Shown: one piece after another, positions 29,685 through 40,010 of the stretch
How the letters are laid out: each line of letters opens with the position of its first letter
Numbering within the stretch: position 1 is the stretch's first letter
Assembly: GCA_001931905.2 (NCBI GenBank)
Contig: MSJI02000934.1
Location: forward strand, 1 to 40,429
Direction of reading: 5' to 3'
Length of the DNA stretch: 40,429 nt
Source: Cladosporium sp. IMV 00045
Lineage: Eukaryota > Ascomycota > Dothideomycetes > Cladosporiales > Cladosporiaceae
The notes under the pieces: model-generated
Told to the model about the DNA's origin: nothing
Databases searched by the model: none
Seen by the model: the letters and a program-made list of their open reading frames with translations, nothing else
Program-made: the position numbers and the translations under genes

Positions 29685-31469
29685 ATGTTCAAGAATGCCA
29701 CGAAGGCAACGCCTCAGCATAAGACTGCCGTCTCTTTGGACGAACCCAAAGAGCCTATCTCTGCTGCCGATGGTACCACCGCAGACAAGGCCGTCTCTGT
29801 GGCATCTGCCGCCGACGACAGCGAGCCTGACGCGGACGCAGAGCAGTCTGACGAGGCTGATAATAGTGATGGAGACAACCACGACATGTTCGAGAATGGA
29901 GTCGAGTCTGAACAGTCTGAAGATGAAGAGGCAGTCGAAGAAGCCAGCAGCGATGCTCACACCAAGTATACGAATCGAAGCTATACCCCAGAGCCTGAGA
30001 GCGTGTGCAATGACTCGGACGACGACATGTTCGAGGCCATCTACCAACCGATGACTGCCAGGAAAAGATTCATCTTGAAGTGCGAGCTTGAGTTGATGGA
30101 CGACCAGCAGTACGAAGAGGCATTCCACATCCTCATGAACCTCTGCCCCGACGAACTCGAAGAACCGCGCATCCCTGTCCCTCATGAGACTGCCCGCGCC
30201 CTGCTCGGACTCTGCGCCTCGATCGAGAGCGCTCGCGATCATCCCGATGCTGTGGAGGAATCGCCGCAGCAACCATCGGTGACATTCATGGAGAAAGAAG
30301 ACATCGTTCGTCACTTCTATGACTTCACCCCTTGGATACAGGATCGCTTCGTCGAGATGGTGTCGTTGCACCTTCGTCTGGACTCTGAATATGTTGATGC
30401 CCGTCGATTTCCTGATGTTTTGCTTAGGCTACTGCTCAGGCATGTTCGCCTCCGCGTTGGGTTCCATGAAAAGGCCTATAAAAGGTCTACCAGAGGAACG
30501 ATTAGCAGCGAGGAATGTAAGGCTACGGATCCTTCTGTGATGACAGCTGCTGCTTCAGCTGCTACTGCTACTCCCCGTGCCTCTGGACAGCCAGATGGCA
30601 AAAAGAAGCTGGCGTCCAACAAGAGAAAGCGCGACGAAGTCGAACCAGAGGAGCAAGACGACAATCCTCCGTCGAAGAAGCGCGCAAACGTGGTCACGGT
30701 CACTGAGATGACCACCGACAATGAGAGTGACGGTACTGAGAACTGTATCACGTCTGAGGCAGTCAAGAAGGCGAAAGCGCAAGCAAGCAGTGACCCCAAG
30801 ACTGCTCCAGCCGCCAACTCCAAGAAGGCTACCAAAGCCCAGTCTTCAAAGAAGCGCTCTCGTGACGCCGCTTCCGAGGATGAGTTTGACGATACGGATT
30901 CCGATCATGCCCGCAAGAGGGTGAAGAAGACTGCCGCTCCAGCAACTGCAGCGCAGGACAAGTCGACGACAGCAGCTCCCACCAGCGCTGTCAAGAAGAC
31001 GGCTCAGACTCCGAGAAAGCGAGCCCGTAAAGCGGCTGATGACGATGACGTTGCGGAGGCAGAGCAAGCTCCAGCGCCCAAGAGAGCGAAGAAGAGTACC
31101 GCTGCATCTACCCGCAACAGCACACCAACAGCAAATTCAGCGAAACCTACCAAGAAGCCCAGCAAGCGCCAGCAGAATGCCTCTGTGGCTGCTAACGAGG
31201 ACGAGGACTTTGTTGAAGAGGAGAAGGCGCCGGCCAAGCCACCCAAGAAGGCAGCCGCTCGCAAGACCACGAACGCAGCTACAACTACCACTAAGCGTGC
31301 TCCGAAGCGTGCCACGAAGTCCGCGACCGCTCAGAAGAAGGACACTGCCGACTCTGCTGCCGCTGCCGACCAAGGCGACAACGAGAGGACGATCGAAACC
31401 TCAAACAACGAGGCAGCCTTCGGCGCCGATTTCGCAAACACCGACGATGAGTTCATCGGCAAGAACTGA
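29685..31469 (+). CDS. Uncharacterised acidic then lysine-rich protein, probably nuclear
   Basis: Single exon, 594 aa from the only ATG in frame (29685). The order of regions is a disordered acidic part (1 to about 120, many Asp/Glu/Ser, with two DMFE motifs at 67-70 and 114-117), then a predicted helical domain at about 124-266 (RKRFILKCELELMDD, YEEAFHILMNLCP, ETARALLGLCASIESARD, FYDFTPWIQDRFVEMVSLHLRL, FPDVLLRLLLRHVRLRV). From about 300 to 580 follows a Lys/Ala/Thr-rich tail with many KKRxR and PKKxxxR clusters, like histone H1 or AT-hook proteins. Multiple nuclear signals are likely. I do not recognise the family; chromatin or nucleic-acid binding is inferred from composition only. The true N-terminus may lie in an upstream exon. 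Confidence 0.75.
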   Translation: MFKNATKATPQHKTAVSLDEPKEPISAADGTTADKAVSVASAADDSEPDADAEQSDEADNSDGDNHDMFENGVESEQSEDEEAVEEASSDAHTKYTNRSYTPEPESVCNDSDDDMFEAIYQPMTARKRFILKCELELMDDQQYEEAFHILMNLCPDELEEPRIPVPHETARALLGLCASIESARDHPDAVEESPQQPSVTFMEKEDIVRHFYDFTPWIQDRFVEMVSLHLRLDSEYVDARRFPDVLLRLLLRHVRLRVGFHEKAYKRSTRGTISSEECKATDPSVMTAAASAATATPRASGQPDGKKKLASNKRKRDEVEPEEQDDNPPSKKRANVVTVTEMTTDNESDGTENCITSEAVKKAKAQASSDPKTAPAANSKKATKAQSSKKRSRDAASEDEFDDTDSDHARKRVKKTAAPATAAQDKSTTAAPTSAVKKTAQTPRKRARKAADDDDVAEAEQAPAPKRAKKSTAASTRNSTPTANSAKPTKKPSKRQQNASVAANEDEDFVEEEKAPAKPPKKAAARKTTNAATTTTKRAPKRATKSATAQKKDTADSAAAADQGDNERTIETSNNEAAFGADFANTDDEFIGKN

Positions 31470-32255
31470 GATTGAGTGGCGTGACGGTTGTGGCGGAGGG
31501 AGGAAGGGAGGATCGGGATCAATGATGGGAGGGTTGACAATGCTTGTCGAAGCTGCGAGTACCACAACAACGCGCATCGACAATGATTTGAAGGATGGGA
31601 TCAGGGATGGGGTTTGGATGGGGTTTCGATAGGTTGCGGCAATGATGGCAAGGGTGGACTCTGAAGGACGGACTTTAAAGGGTGGATGTCGAATTGAAGG
31701 ACGGAACTGAAGGTCAAAACTACACGGAAGGAATTGGATGATGGATGTTAATGGATGGATACTGAAGGTTGGATGAAACTTGAACGCTCAAAGCCGCTGG
31801 TCTGTGAAATACAGACGCGCTCGAGGTCAATAGGAATCGAAGTATCGCGAGGAAACACATTGGTTCATTGACTCTTTACAAACGCAGCTTGTGTCAATTA
31901 TCAGCCGCTTTCTAACGAGTACAATACAGCTTCATACCTACATGTATGTTTGAGATCTTGCAAGTGAAACGTTTACAACGATGCAATGATCTCGATGCTA
32001 CAAACAAAAAGAAGTGGATAGAGGCTCGCTGCCGCGTCTTGATGTTTACATTGCATGACCTCCAATTTTCTCTTTGTTCTTATTATTCCATGTGATCTCA
32101 CAATCAAGTCCCCGATCTTCCCATTGACATCACTCCACAAACGCGCCTTCCCCAAGCTGCGCGTTCTCCGCGTTTCAACTTCCACATAAATTATTCCCAA
32201 AAGATCAAACCCACCTCACAACCCAAACCACAACACCTCATCACCCACCACAAAC
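31470..32255. other. Intergenic region upstream of SWD3
   Basis: About 790 bp. From 31590 to 31780 there is an imperfect GA/TGG-rich array of GGATGGA and GAAGGACGGA words, probably 3' UTR and flank of the preceding gene. The last 100 bases are a CA-rich leader of SWD3 (CACCACAAAC before the ATG). No gene seen. Confidence 0.5.
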
Positions 32256-33716
32256 ATGAGCTACGCCTCAACCCCCGATCCTCACTTCAACCGACGCTCG
32301 CCCAAACGCAAACGCTCCGAATCCCTTGACCCTCCCTCCGCCTACCACTCCGCCGCCTCAACACCGTACCAAGCGCCCGCCCTCGACGACGCCAACGAGC
32401 AATTCGCATTCGCATACGAAGACGACAACGACGACGAAAATGAAGTGCAAACGCCCGAAGTCCCCGAAGAGCTCAGGAGCAGCGCCGAAGGCACACCGTC
32501 CGCCGACTCGAACACAAAGCGCAGAAAACTGCTGGCGGAACGACCGCGCAAACTCGACTACGCGCTGCAGTACACGCTGAAAGGCCACAAGCGCGGCGTC
32601 GCGGCGGTGAAATTCTCACCGGACGGCAAGCGCCTCGCCAGCTGCTCGGCGGACTGCACGATCAAAATCTGGTCTGCGGCGACGGGCACCCTGCAGCACA
32701 CGCTCGAAGGTCACCTTGCCGGGATTTCGGCGCTGTCCTGGTCGCCCGACAGTCGCGTGATCGCTTCCGGGTCGGACGACAAGCTCATTCGCATGTGGGA
32801 TGTGGAGACGGGCAAGGCGCTGCCGGTGCCATTGGCGGGACACCATAACTACGTCTACTCCCTGGCCTTCTCGCCGAAGGGGAATATCCTGGTCTCCGGT
32901 TCGTATGATGAAGCGGTTTTTCTATGGGATGTGAGGACTGCGCGGGTCATGCGGTCGCTGCCGGCGCATTCGGATCCGGTTTCGGGTGTGGACTTTGTGC
33001 GGGATGGGACTCTATCGGCGAGCTGTAGCAGTGATGGGTTGATCAGAATTTGGGACACAGGAACAGGGCAGTGTCTCAAGACGCTCGTTCACGAAGACAA
33101 TGCGCCGGTGACGAGCGTCAAGTTTTCGCCCAATGGCCGCTACGTGCTGGCCGCGACGCTGGATAGCAGCTTGCGGCTGTGGAACTATGTGGAGGGCAGG
33201 TGTGTGAAGACGTATCAGGGGCACAAGAACGAGAAATTCAGCATTCAGGTCTGCTTTGGCACGTACACCGCTTCTGCTGCGCGGGTGGAAGGAAGCAAGG
33301 AGGAAGCAGAGGAGGAAAAGCAACAGAGGCCGCAATGGGCTTTTGCGGCTTGCGGCAGTGAAGATGGGAGCACCGTGCTGTGGGACGTCAATTCGAAGGA
33401 GATCCTGCAGCGCTTGCAGGGCCACGAGGGCGTGGTGTTGGGTGTGGACGTTTGCGCTCAGGACGGCGCGATTGCCACGTGTGGTGTCGACAAGACTATC
33501 AAAATCTACCGACGACGTAGAGCAGGTCCGGCCGTCAATGGGCAAACAGACGGTGGCGCGGAGCACGCGGAGGTTTCAAAGGAAGCAGCAGTGGCAGGTG
33601 ACGCCGTTGAGCAAACGAACGGGCAGACTCTTCTCAGCGATGCCCCTCAAAAGACCGCGCAGGAAGTCAACGGCCATTCACAACCGCAAGAAGACGTTGC
33701 GATGGAAGAAGGCTGA
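32256..33716 (+). CDS. SWD3: WD40 protein of the WDR5/Swd3 type (COMPASS subunit)
   Basis: Single exon, 486 aa, ATG at 32256 behind a CA-rich leader. Residues 1 to about 100 are disordered, with two basic nuclear signals (SPKRKRSE and TKRRKLL) flanking an acidic patch. A seven-bladed WD40 propeller covers about 105-425: LKGHKRGVAAVKFSPDGKRLAS, LEGHLAGISALSWSPDSRVIASG, LAGHHNYVYSLAFSPKGNILVSGSYD, LPAHSDPVSGVDF, VTSVKFSPNGRYVLAATLD, and later blades split by a charged insert (about 345-362). A low-complexity tail follows. Orthologues sit in Set1/COMPASS and support histone H3 K4 methylation. The best match by pattern is WDR5/Swd3, but other WD40 paralogues cannot be fully excluded. Confidence 0.87.
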   Translation: MSYASTPDPHFNRRSPKRKRSESLDPPSAYHSAASTPYQAPALDDANEQFAFAYEDDNDDENEVQTPEVPEELRSSAEGTPSADSNTKRRKLLAERPRKLDYALQYTLKGHKRGVAAVKFSPDGKRLASCSADCTIKIWSAATGTLQHTLEGHLAGISALSWSPDSRVIASGSDDKLIRMWDVETGKALPVPLAGHHNYVYSLAFSPKGNILVSGSYDEAVFLWDVRTARVMRSLPAHSDPVSGVDFVRDGTLSASCSSDGLIRIWDTGTGQCLKTLVHEDNAPVTSVKFSPNGRYVLAATLDSSLRLWNYVEGRCVKTYQGHKNEKFSIQVCFGTYTASAARVEGSKEEAEEEKQQRPQWAFAACGSEDGSTVLWDVNSKEILQRLQGHEGVVLGVDVCAQDGAIATCGVDKTIKIYRRRRAGPAVNGQTDGGAEHAEVSKEAAVAGDAVEQTNGQTLLSDAPQKTAQEVNGHSQPQEDVAMEEG

Positions 33717-34879
33717 AGCGTGGCGATCGAAATACCTTTCGCATGACCTCTCGACTTCACGGGCACACTGGGCCTAAGGTGCAATTAGAAGGGCGTACAC
33801 TTCAACGAGGAGGGGCGGATCTCAATATAACATGGGGAAAGAAAGTCCATGCCAAGGAGGTATCTCGTCGCCACGCACGGCACGGAAGTCCTTCCTTACT
33901 GCTATCCCACGCAGACGTCCTCACGCAGTTCGCGCCATGAGCAAAGTGACGAAAGGCCGCTGCTCCACGTCACGTCAGCGAAAGACGAAGAAGACACCGC
34001 CCGCCCCAAAAACCATCCAACGCGCACCGACAGACGAACTCCCAAAGAACGCACACTCACCCGCTCGACTGCCTCCATATCCTCAAGCCTCTCGAGTGCG
34101 TGCAGCAAACGCAAGGTCGGCAATTCGTGGCGAAGGTCCGAAGACTCCTGACGATGATTACGAAGCGAGCGCGTTTAGGAACCAGGCCTGTCGAGGAATG
34201 AGAGTAGTTCAACAGGTGAAGGCGGTGGCCTGTTGTTAACCAAAGCGTCGAGCGGGTTTCTCGGTGAATGGCAGATTTGCGTAATGTCGGAAATATTAGC
34301 CTTGCGGCTTGCGTTTGAAGGTAGAAAAGAAAGGGAAGGGGAGGGGATATGTAGTACGAGGATACATCGTTCAATAACGTATCATCATGGATTTGGAAAA
34401 AAACGTTGCCACCGCAGCTCTTATCACTCAAACGCTTGCTTTTGTTCGATGTGTGAAAGAAAACTGCCAAAACGCCAATTCGCAAATGTCGGAAATTCTC
34501 TCCTCCCACTGATCATAAGCAATATGAAGTGGAATGCAAGATATAAAAGGATGTGTATATTGATACAGGCCAATGCACCCCATGCGTGGCACTTTTTTTT
34601 ACAACCCCCCAGTCCCAAACATTCAACAGAAGATTTCTTGTATACATGCATGCTTTCCCCCTCCCTCTCTCTCTCTCTCTCTCTCCCCCCTCCTCATGCT
34701 CGTTTCGCTGGATAGATCCGCCCCTCCTCTTAGAAGTATACGCTTTCGTGAACTACCTTCCGCATGCATGTACCTCTTCATTCACGCCCCAAGGCGAAGT
34801 GCGATCTCGGCTTGCTTGTTTTTCTCTTTCCGCTCTATGCTCTGCTCATCGTTTCTTTTGTGCTGACTTCCTATCTTGC
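33717..34879. other. Convergent intergenic region with CT microsatellite
   Basis: About 1.16 kb between the stops of SWD3 and MRPL7, holding both 3' UTRs. A (CT)11 microsatellite lies at 34664-34685. ORFs of 100-160 codons (33832-34239, 34057-34509, 34233-34715) overlap each other on both strands and lack motifs. No gene is supported. Confidence 0.5.
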
Positions 34880-36015
34880 TTAGTTGATGAATTTTCCGTA
34901 GAAAGGCAGACCAATGGAAGTCAATAGCAAGCGGGCATCTTGGTCGGTGGTGGCGCTGGTGTGGATGACGACGTGGCAGCCGGGAATCATTTTGGGAGGG
35001 TACCTGGATCATGTTTCGTCAGTATTGCATTACCCTTTTTTGGCTTGTGTGCTGGTGATTCTTACGCATCGTAGTTGACCTCGATCTCAGGGAAAGAGCC
35101 AACCACCTCTCCAGTGAAACCGAAGCCAATGTTACCCGAGTTGTCACCAGAGCTGCCCTTGACGCCCCGCCAGTCCTTGATCTTGGGCATGACAACGTCA
35201 ATGCACTTGCCGAGGAAGTGGTACATGTCCTCACCCGTCAGCTCGCACGTGACGGACAAGTGCTGGCCGCCGCGGATGCCGAAGCCGGCGACGGAGCCCT
35301 TGGTCTCGTGGGCGGTGGCGCGCACGTTGGTGATGGCCTGCAGCACCATGCCGGCGACGTGCAGGTGCGACGAGTCGCTAATGGCGCCCTTGACCATGCT
35401 GTGGACGGTGACGCGCTCGATGCGCGGCACGTTGCGGAAGGTGATGGGCTTGCGCAGCAGGCGCAGGGAGTCGCCGCCTCGGGGGCCGCGCAGGGCGCGG
35501 TTCTTGAAGTAGGGCGAGGCGCCTTGCCAGGAGCGCAGACGCTCGCCTTTTACAGGGTGTACGTAGCCGGGTTCGTGGTGCACGTAGGCCAGGGTCATGA
35601 GGTCGGGTTCGAGAGTGGAGTCGTAGGTCTGCTGCAGGCGGGGGAGGGTGAAGGGCCCGGGGATGTACTCGCGCGAGGAGGGGTCGGAGGGTGCGGGAGG
35701 CTGGTGAGGGTGCAGAGGGCCGCGGTAGTACTTGGGCGGGCGGAACTTGTACCTCGAGGAGGGAGGGGTGCCCTGAAAGCTGCGCGAGCGGTGCAGAGGG
35801 TCATATTTGATGGGCTCTGTTGTGGCGGGATCTTGCTTCACGAAGTCGGTTTGCTCGAGGTCCTGGATTTCTTGGGCGACGGCGGTTGACTGGGTGGAGG
35901 AAGAGGAGGATGCGTGTCGGATGCATTGGAGGCGCGAGGCTTGTGATAATGTCGTCGAGGGCTGCTGGGTGCGCAGTCGCCTCAGGAATGAGGCGGTGAC
36001 CTCTTGTAACGCCAT
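34880..36015 (-). CDS. MRPL7: Mitochondrial large-subunit ribosomal protein uL5m
   Basis: Model: complement(join(34880..35003, 35066..36015)), 1,074 nt, 357 aa. A 62-bp intron (GTAAGA donor, CTGAC branch) joins FPEIEVNYDA to YPPKMIPGCHVVIHTSATTD, restoring the conserved uL5 C-terminus that ends GLPFYGKFIN. Without splicing the frame stops at once after the donor, so the last 40 residues depend on it. The ATG at 36015 is chosen because MALQEVTASFLRRLRTQQPS is a typical mitochondrial presequence; the open frame further upstream has no ATG. The uL5 core lies from about 195: ITFRNVPRIERVTVHSMVKGA, GIRGGQHLSVTCELTGEDMYHFL, and the GNIGFGFTGEVVGSFPEI block. It is part of the central protuberance of the mitochondrial ribosome. 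It is divergent from the ubiquitin protease gene. Confidence 0.95.
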
Positions 36016-36976
36016 GCCCAATGCTGATGCTGTGCGGTGCCGCTGGTAGTGAGTATTGCCTGTTAGTGAAGCCGAAGCTGGACTTCTCTGAGGTCTCGCT
36101 CGGGGGTGCTGTGCCCGAACGGGAATCGCCCGCACGCTTACCCGATCAAGCGATACATCTCCAGGGTTTCGCTTGTTTCGCTTTAGCACGGCAGATAATG
36201 GCACGAGTGGGCGAGGTCAGTTAGAGATTATTTAGCTTCACCACGTGCTATTCCAGTGCCGGTGAGGTGCAATTGCGTATGTCCGCCTTAGTCGTGTCCA
36301 GTCTTCCATATACCTCGATCGGATGCATGGCGAGAACGGTCAATCATCATTATTGTTGTTGCCTTCCCTTCATTCAAATTGATTAGCGAGCACAGGCCCT
36401 GCATATCGTATTGCTAGCTACGGGCGCGGACCTTCAGCACTTCCATACTTCTGGCCAGCAGCCACATCAGGGTCCGAAAGTGCTATTGGCGCGTAGTTGA
36501 GGGCGGGAGGGATCAAGAAGCCACAAGACGCAATGCCAATGTTGCAGTAATGCCGTAGCGCGATAGATAGACCGCTCTCCTACTGCGCCTGTTGCTCACC
36601 ATCATGCCTATCGTTCATGCCACTACTCCAACCACCTCACCACTCCCCTCCACCAGACCGCAAAAGCAACAACACCACGCCTGAACACTTCCCCGCCCTT
36701 CACCACTGCATGTCTGTCCGCCCGCCCTCTATACTATCACGCACCACCATCACGCACCTCGTACCACTTCAGTCAATACAATTTCACCGCTGCATCCTGT
36801 TCAGGCGACTTCAGCTGGGTGCCTAAAATCCCTCGCACTCCCACCACCCGACACACCTTCCAAGGCAGCGACAATACGAGATACCTTACTTAAGGTAACA
36901 AACAGCGCCGACTCTCCACCTGTCCCTCCTTCCTGCATGGAGTAGTCCCGGGGCACTTTCACCAACGCGCGCGACC
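36016..36976. promoter_or_regulatory. Bidirectional promoter region of MRPL7 and the ubiquitin protease
   Basis: About 960 bp between divergent start codons. The right 350 bases are C-rich and G-poor, as in fungal leaders. A short ORF at 36617-36826 in that leader has no motif and is probably not a gene. No clear factor site seen. Confidence 0.45.
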
Positions 36977-39900
36977 ATGAGTGGGGTCCACCGTTTCCTC
37001 AGCCGGCGGGGGGAGAAGAAGCACCACAACCACAAAGGCCACCCGCCTGAAAGAGTATGCACATCATCCCCTCACATCATCTTCCCTTGCATATCATGCG
37101 CATCCGTCATGCACGCATTCATACACCGCGTCGGCGGCGTCAAGCGTTGCCGCCGAGCCAGCGAAGCCCCGCCCAGCAGTGCGACCTATGGCTTTGACGA
37201 GCGCGAACCCCTGCTCGTTTGGCGCAAGCGTGCAAGACGATGCGATTCTGGCTCGAGCATGTTCGACCTGGCGTCTGTAGGCGGGTCGCTGCGTCGTAGG
37301 CTCACTCTTCGGAGTTGGAAATCGCTCAGAGTCGCATTACTTCTTCTTGTGTGCTGTTCTGATTAGACAAACTCGCTAACAGCTTTACTATCAGACCGTC
37401 GTCAAACCAGATCACTTTGGTGGAGTATTCACCCCAACAGATCCAAATCGCAAAAAGCTCGACAAGGAAGAGGAAAAGCATGTCAAGGCAATCGTTGCGC
37501 GGTTGCAAAGCTATGGCATTGAGAATATCTGCGACGACAACGTCGAATATGCCCTGAGAGCGCCGTCGTCCAAGGGCGATCCAGAGGCGGCGTTTAGATT
37601 GTTGATGTTGTTGGAGGAAACCTACGAGGGCATCGTACGACCGTTCGATCCCAACACAAGACTACTTGGAGCTGTAAATCGGGAGTCTGTGACATGCTAT
37701 CTGGACGCACTTCTGTTCGGCATGTTCGCCAGACTGGACAGCTTCGAGGCCATGCTATACGAGAGTTTCGAAGACCCTCAACGACGCAAGTTGGCTGGCT
37801 TCCTGCGATTATGGGTCAACCTTCTCCGATCTGGCAGATTAATCACCACCGACGTCACAAAGCATCTTCAAGAAGCGCTTGCCGATTGCGGCTGGAAGGA
37901 TGCGGCGAATCTTAGGCAGCAAGACCCTTCCGAAGCTTTTGGTTTCATCACTGGACAATTGGAGCTTCCATTGTTGACGTTGAAGATGGATTTGTATCAT
38001 ACTGGAAAGGAAGACCCTACCGACGACCACAAGTTTGTCAACGAACGATTATTAGAGGTTGCCATCATGGACGAGCCACGGGAAGGCAGCAGTGTTATCA
38101 CTCTGGAGGATTGCCTGGAACATTACTTCAACAATCGAATAGAGGTCAAACGGCATATGGAACAACAAAGGCGAAATACACTACAGGGATCGAAGGAAGA
38201 GGACGAAAAACTCAAGGCATTCGAAGCAGAGGAGAAAGTAGAGGGCGGACTGCATGTTGAAATTGCAGAGGTACCAGATACACCGGTGGTGTCAACACCC
38301 ATCGCAGAGGCTCCATCGCAACCCAAAACTTCAGCGGACAAGCTGCGACCTGGTAGTGGGAGGAAAAGAGCGGATAGCATTTTCAGTCAACGAAAGGTCC
38401 AAATCGAAGGCGTGGACCCGGACAAAGATAAACCCGTGTTTGATGACACAAAGAGCTCACAGGAAAAGAAGGATCGCCGGATGAGCACTCGCACAGAAGT
38501 TCTCATGCCCGCATGGCAATTTTTCAAGCTCCTGCCCTGGTACACCGACAACATGCCCGAAACGGATGCACAAGTCGCCGCTCATTTCTCACGAAAGCGG
38601 CCTGTCTTGGGCATCGCCCTCAAACGGTATTCATACACCAACGAGGGACAGGCCATCAGGCGCGACGCTTACGTCGATATCCCTCTCGAAATTGCCGTTC
38701 CGAACTTCGTTGGCGACGACAGCATGGAGGAAGAAGGCCCGCTCGTTGGAAACTTTCGATTGATGTTACAGTCAGTCATATGCCATCGTGGCGTCTCCGT
38801 GCATTCTGGCCACTACGTCTGCCTCAGCAGAGGAAGCGCACCCAACGCAAAGAGAACCTCGACAAGTGAGCGCCGCGAGAGCGACAGCAGCACCGCAGAC
38901 ATCGAAGATCCCTGGATGCGCTTCGACGACCTGGCAGAAGAACGCGTGAGCTACGTCAACATCCACGAAGCCCTCAAGCAAGAAACACCATACCTCCTAT
39001 TCTACCAAGTCCAACCCATCGGCGACGACGGCCACAGCATCCATGATCTCCCCACCTACGCCGAAGCCACCTCCCGCTCCCACTCCGACGCCATGCCTCT
39101 GAACGAAAAACACGGCCAACTCAGCGAATCCGACCTCGCCGCGCTCGAAAACAACCCCGCCCTCCGCCACGCCTTCCCACGCGCAAGCGACACAGCAGAC
39201 TTCTCCCACTCCTCAACCCGCACCAGCCTCGACATCAACTCCGCCCTCCACCCCCGCGGCCGCACATCGCGCGACCAGCCGCGCCGGCGCAGCATCGCAT
39301 TCGACGAAAACACGCTCGCCGGCTCCGCGTCGGGAACCAGCATCGGCACCGCGACTTCCAACTCCGTCCCCGCCACGCCCATCGAGGAGAAAACCAACTC
39401 CTTCCTCTCCGTCGCGAAGACATTCGGCACCCGCCGCTCAAGCCGCAACAATCGCTCCAGACCCACTTCCACGGGGCCCGCGTCCGCCGATCGCGAGAAG
39501 GAGCGCGAAAAGGACAAGGAAAAGGAAAAGGAGAGCTCGCGCTTCAGTCTGAACATGTCGAAGTTGACGCTTCGCATGTCCCGGGCGGACACTTCGCCCG
39601 CGACAGGAAGCAACACCAACAACAACCCTATCACGAGCACAAACACCTCACCCATCCAACCCTCCGCCAGCGTCGCGGCCGAACTGGCCAACGAGCGAGA
39701 CGCCCACCCTGCCCCTGCACCTCCACCTGCATTCCCCAGCGTGCCCAGCGTGCCAGTCTCCGAAGACGGCGCGCACGTGCTGTCTGAAGGCGAGGGTGCG
39801 AGTAAGGAGAACATCGCACTCCCTCCGCCTTCGTCGTCGCATTCGCATTCGACTTCTCCGCTTCCTGCTGTGGGGAGTGGAAGCGTGAGGGCGAAGAAGA

Positions 39901-40010
39901 AGGAGAAGAAGGAGAAGGAGAAGCATGGGCATGGGCATGGGCATGGGCATCATCTTTCGCATGGAAGTGGCAAGAGTGGAGGGGAGGAGAGGGATTGTGT
40001 TGTCATGTGA
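36977..40010 (+). CDS. CYLD-like ubiquitin carboxyl-terminal hydrolase with C-terminal CaaX box
   Basis: Best model: join(36977..37054, 37145..37348, 37395..40010), about 965 aa; the first two introns are the uncertain part. The acceptor at 37394 follows a CTAAC branch site. Its donor may be GTGTGC at 37349 or the weaker GTCGCA at 37331, and the first intron (37055-37144) could be retained because it is in frame. The catalytic Cys box is RESVTCYLDALLFGMFA (C at about 195), closer to the CYLD box than to the common GNTCYMNS form. The His box is VHSGHYVCLSRG (H at about 567), followed by WMRFDDLAEERV with the acidic residue. Long disordered inserts lie between the boxes and after 640, including a KE-rich stretch and a Gly-His repeat (39924-39953). 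The last four residues are CVVM, a farnesylation-type CaaX. It probably removes ubiquitin from a membrane-linked substrate; the target is unknown. Confidence 0.88.
39924..39953 (+). repeat. Hexanucleotide (CATGGG) repeat coding for Gly-His
   Basis: Four CATGGG units and a final CATCAT inside the last coding exon give an alternating His-Gly run just before the CaaX box. Length variation between isolates would be expected. Confidence 0.8.

Noticed and set aside
29284..30371. Overlapping 250-codon ORFs on both strands
   Set aside because: Both overlap the leader or body of the 594-residue gene in other frames and are low-complexity.
35218..35889. 223-codon plus-strand ORF rich in Gly, Val and Ala
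   Set aside because: Antisense shadow of the GC-rich MRPL7 coding exon; no motif and no leader.
35062..36204. Longer MRPL7 frame starting upstream and ending before the intron
   Set aside because: The upstream start is GTG, not ATG, and the early stop is inside an intron; the spliced model restores the conserved uL5 end.
39056..39814. 252-codon minus-strand ORF
   Set aside because: Antisense shadow of the Ser/Pro-rich tail of the ubiquitin protease.
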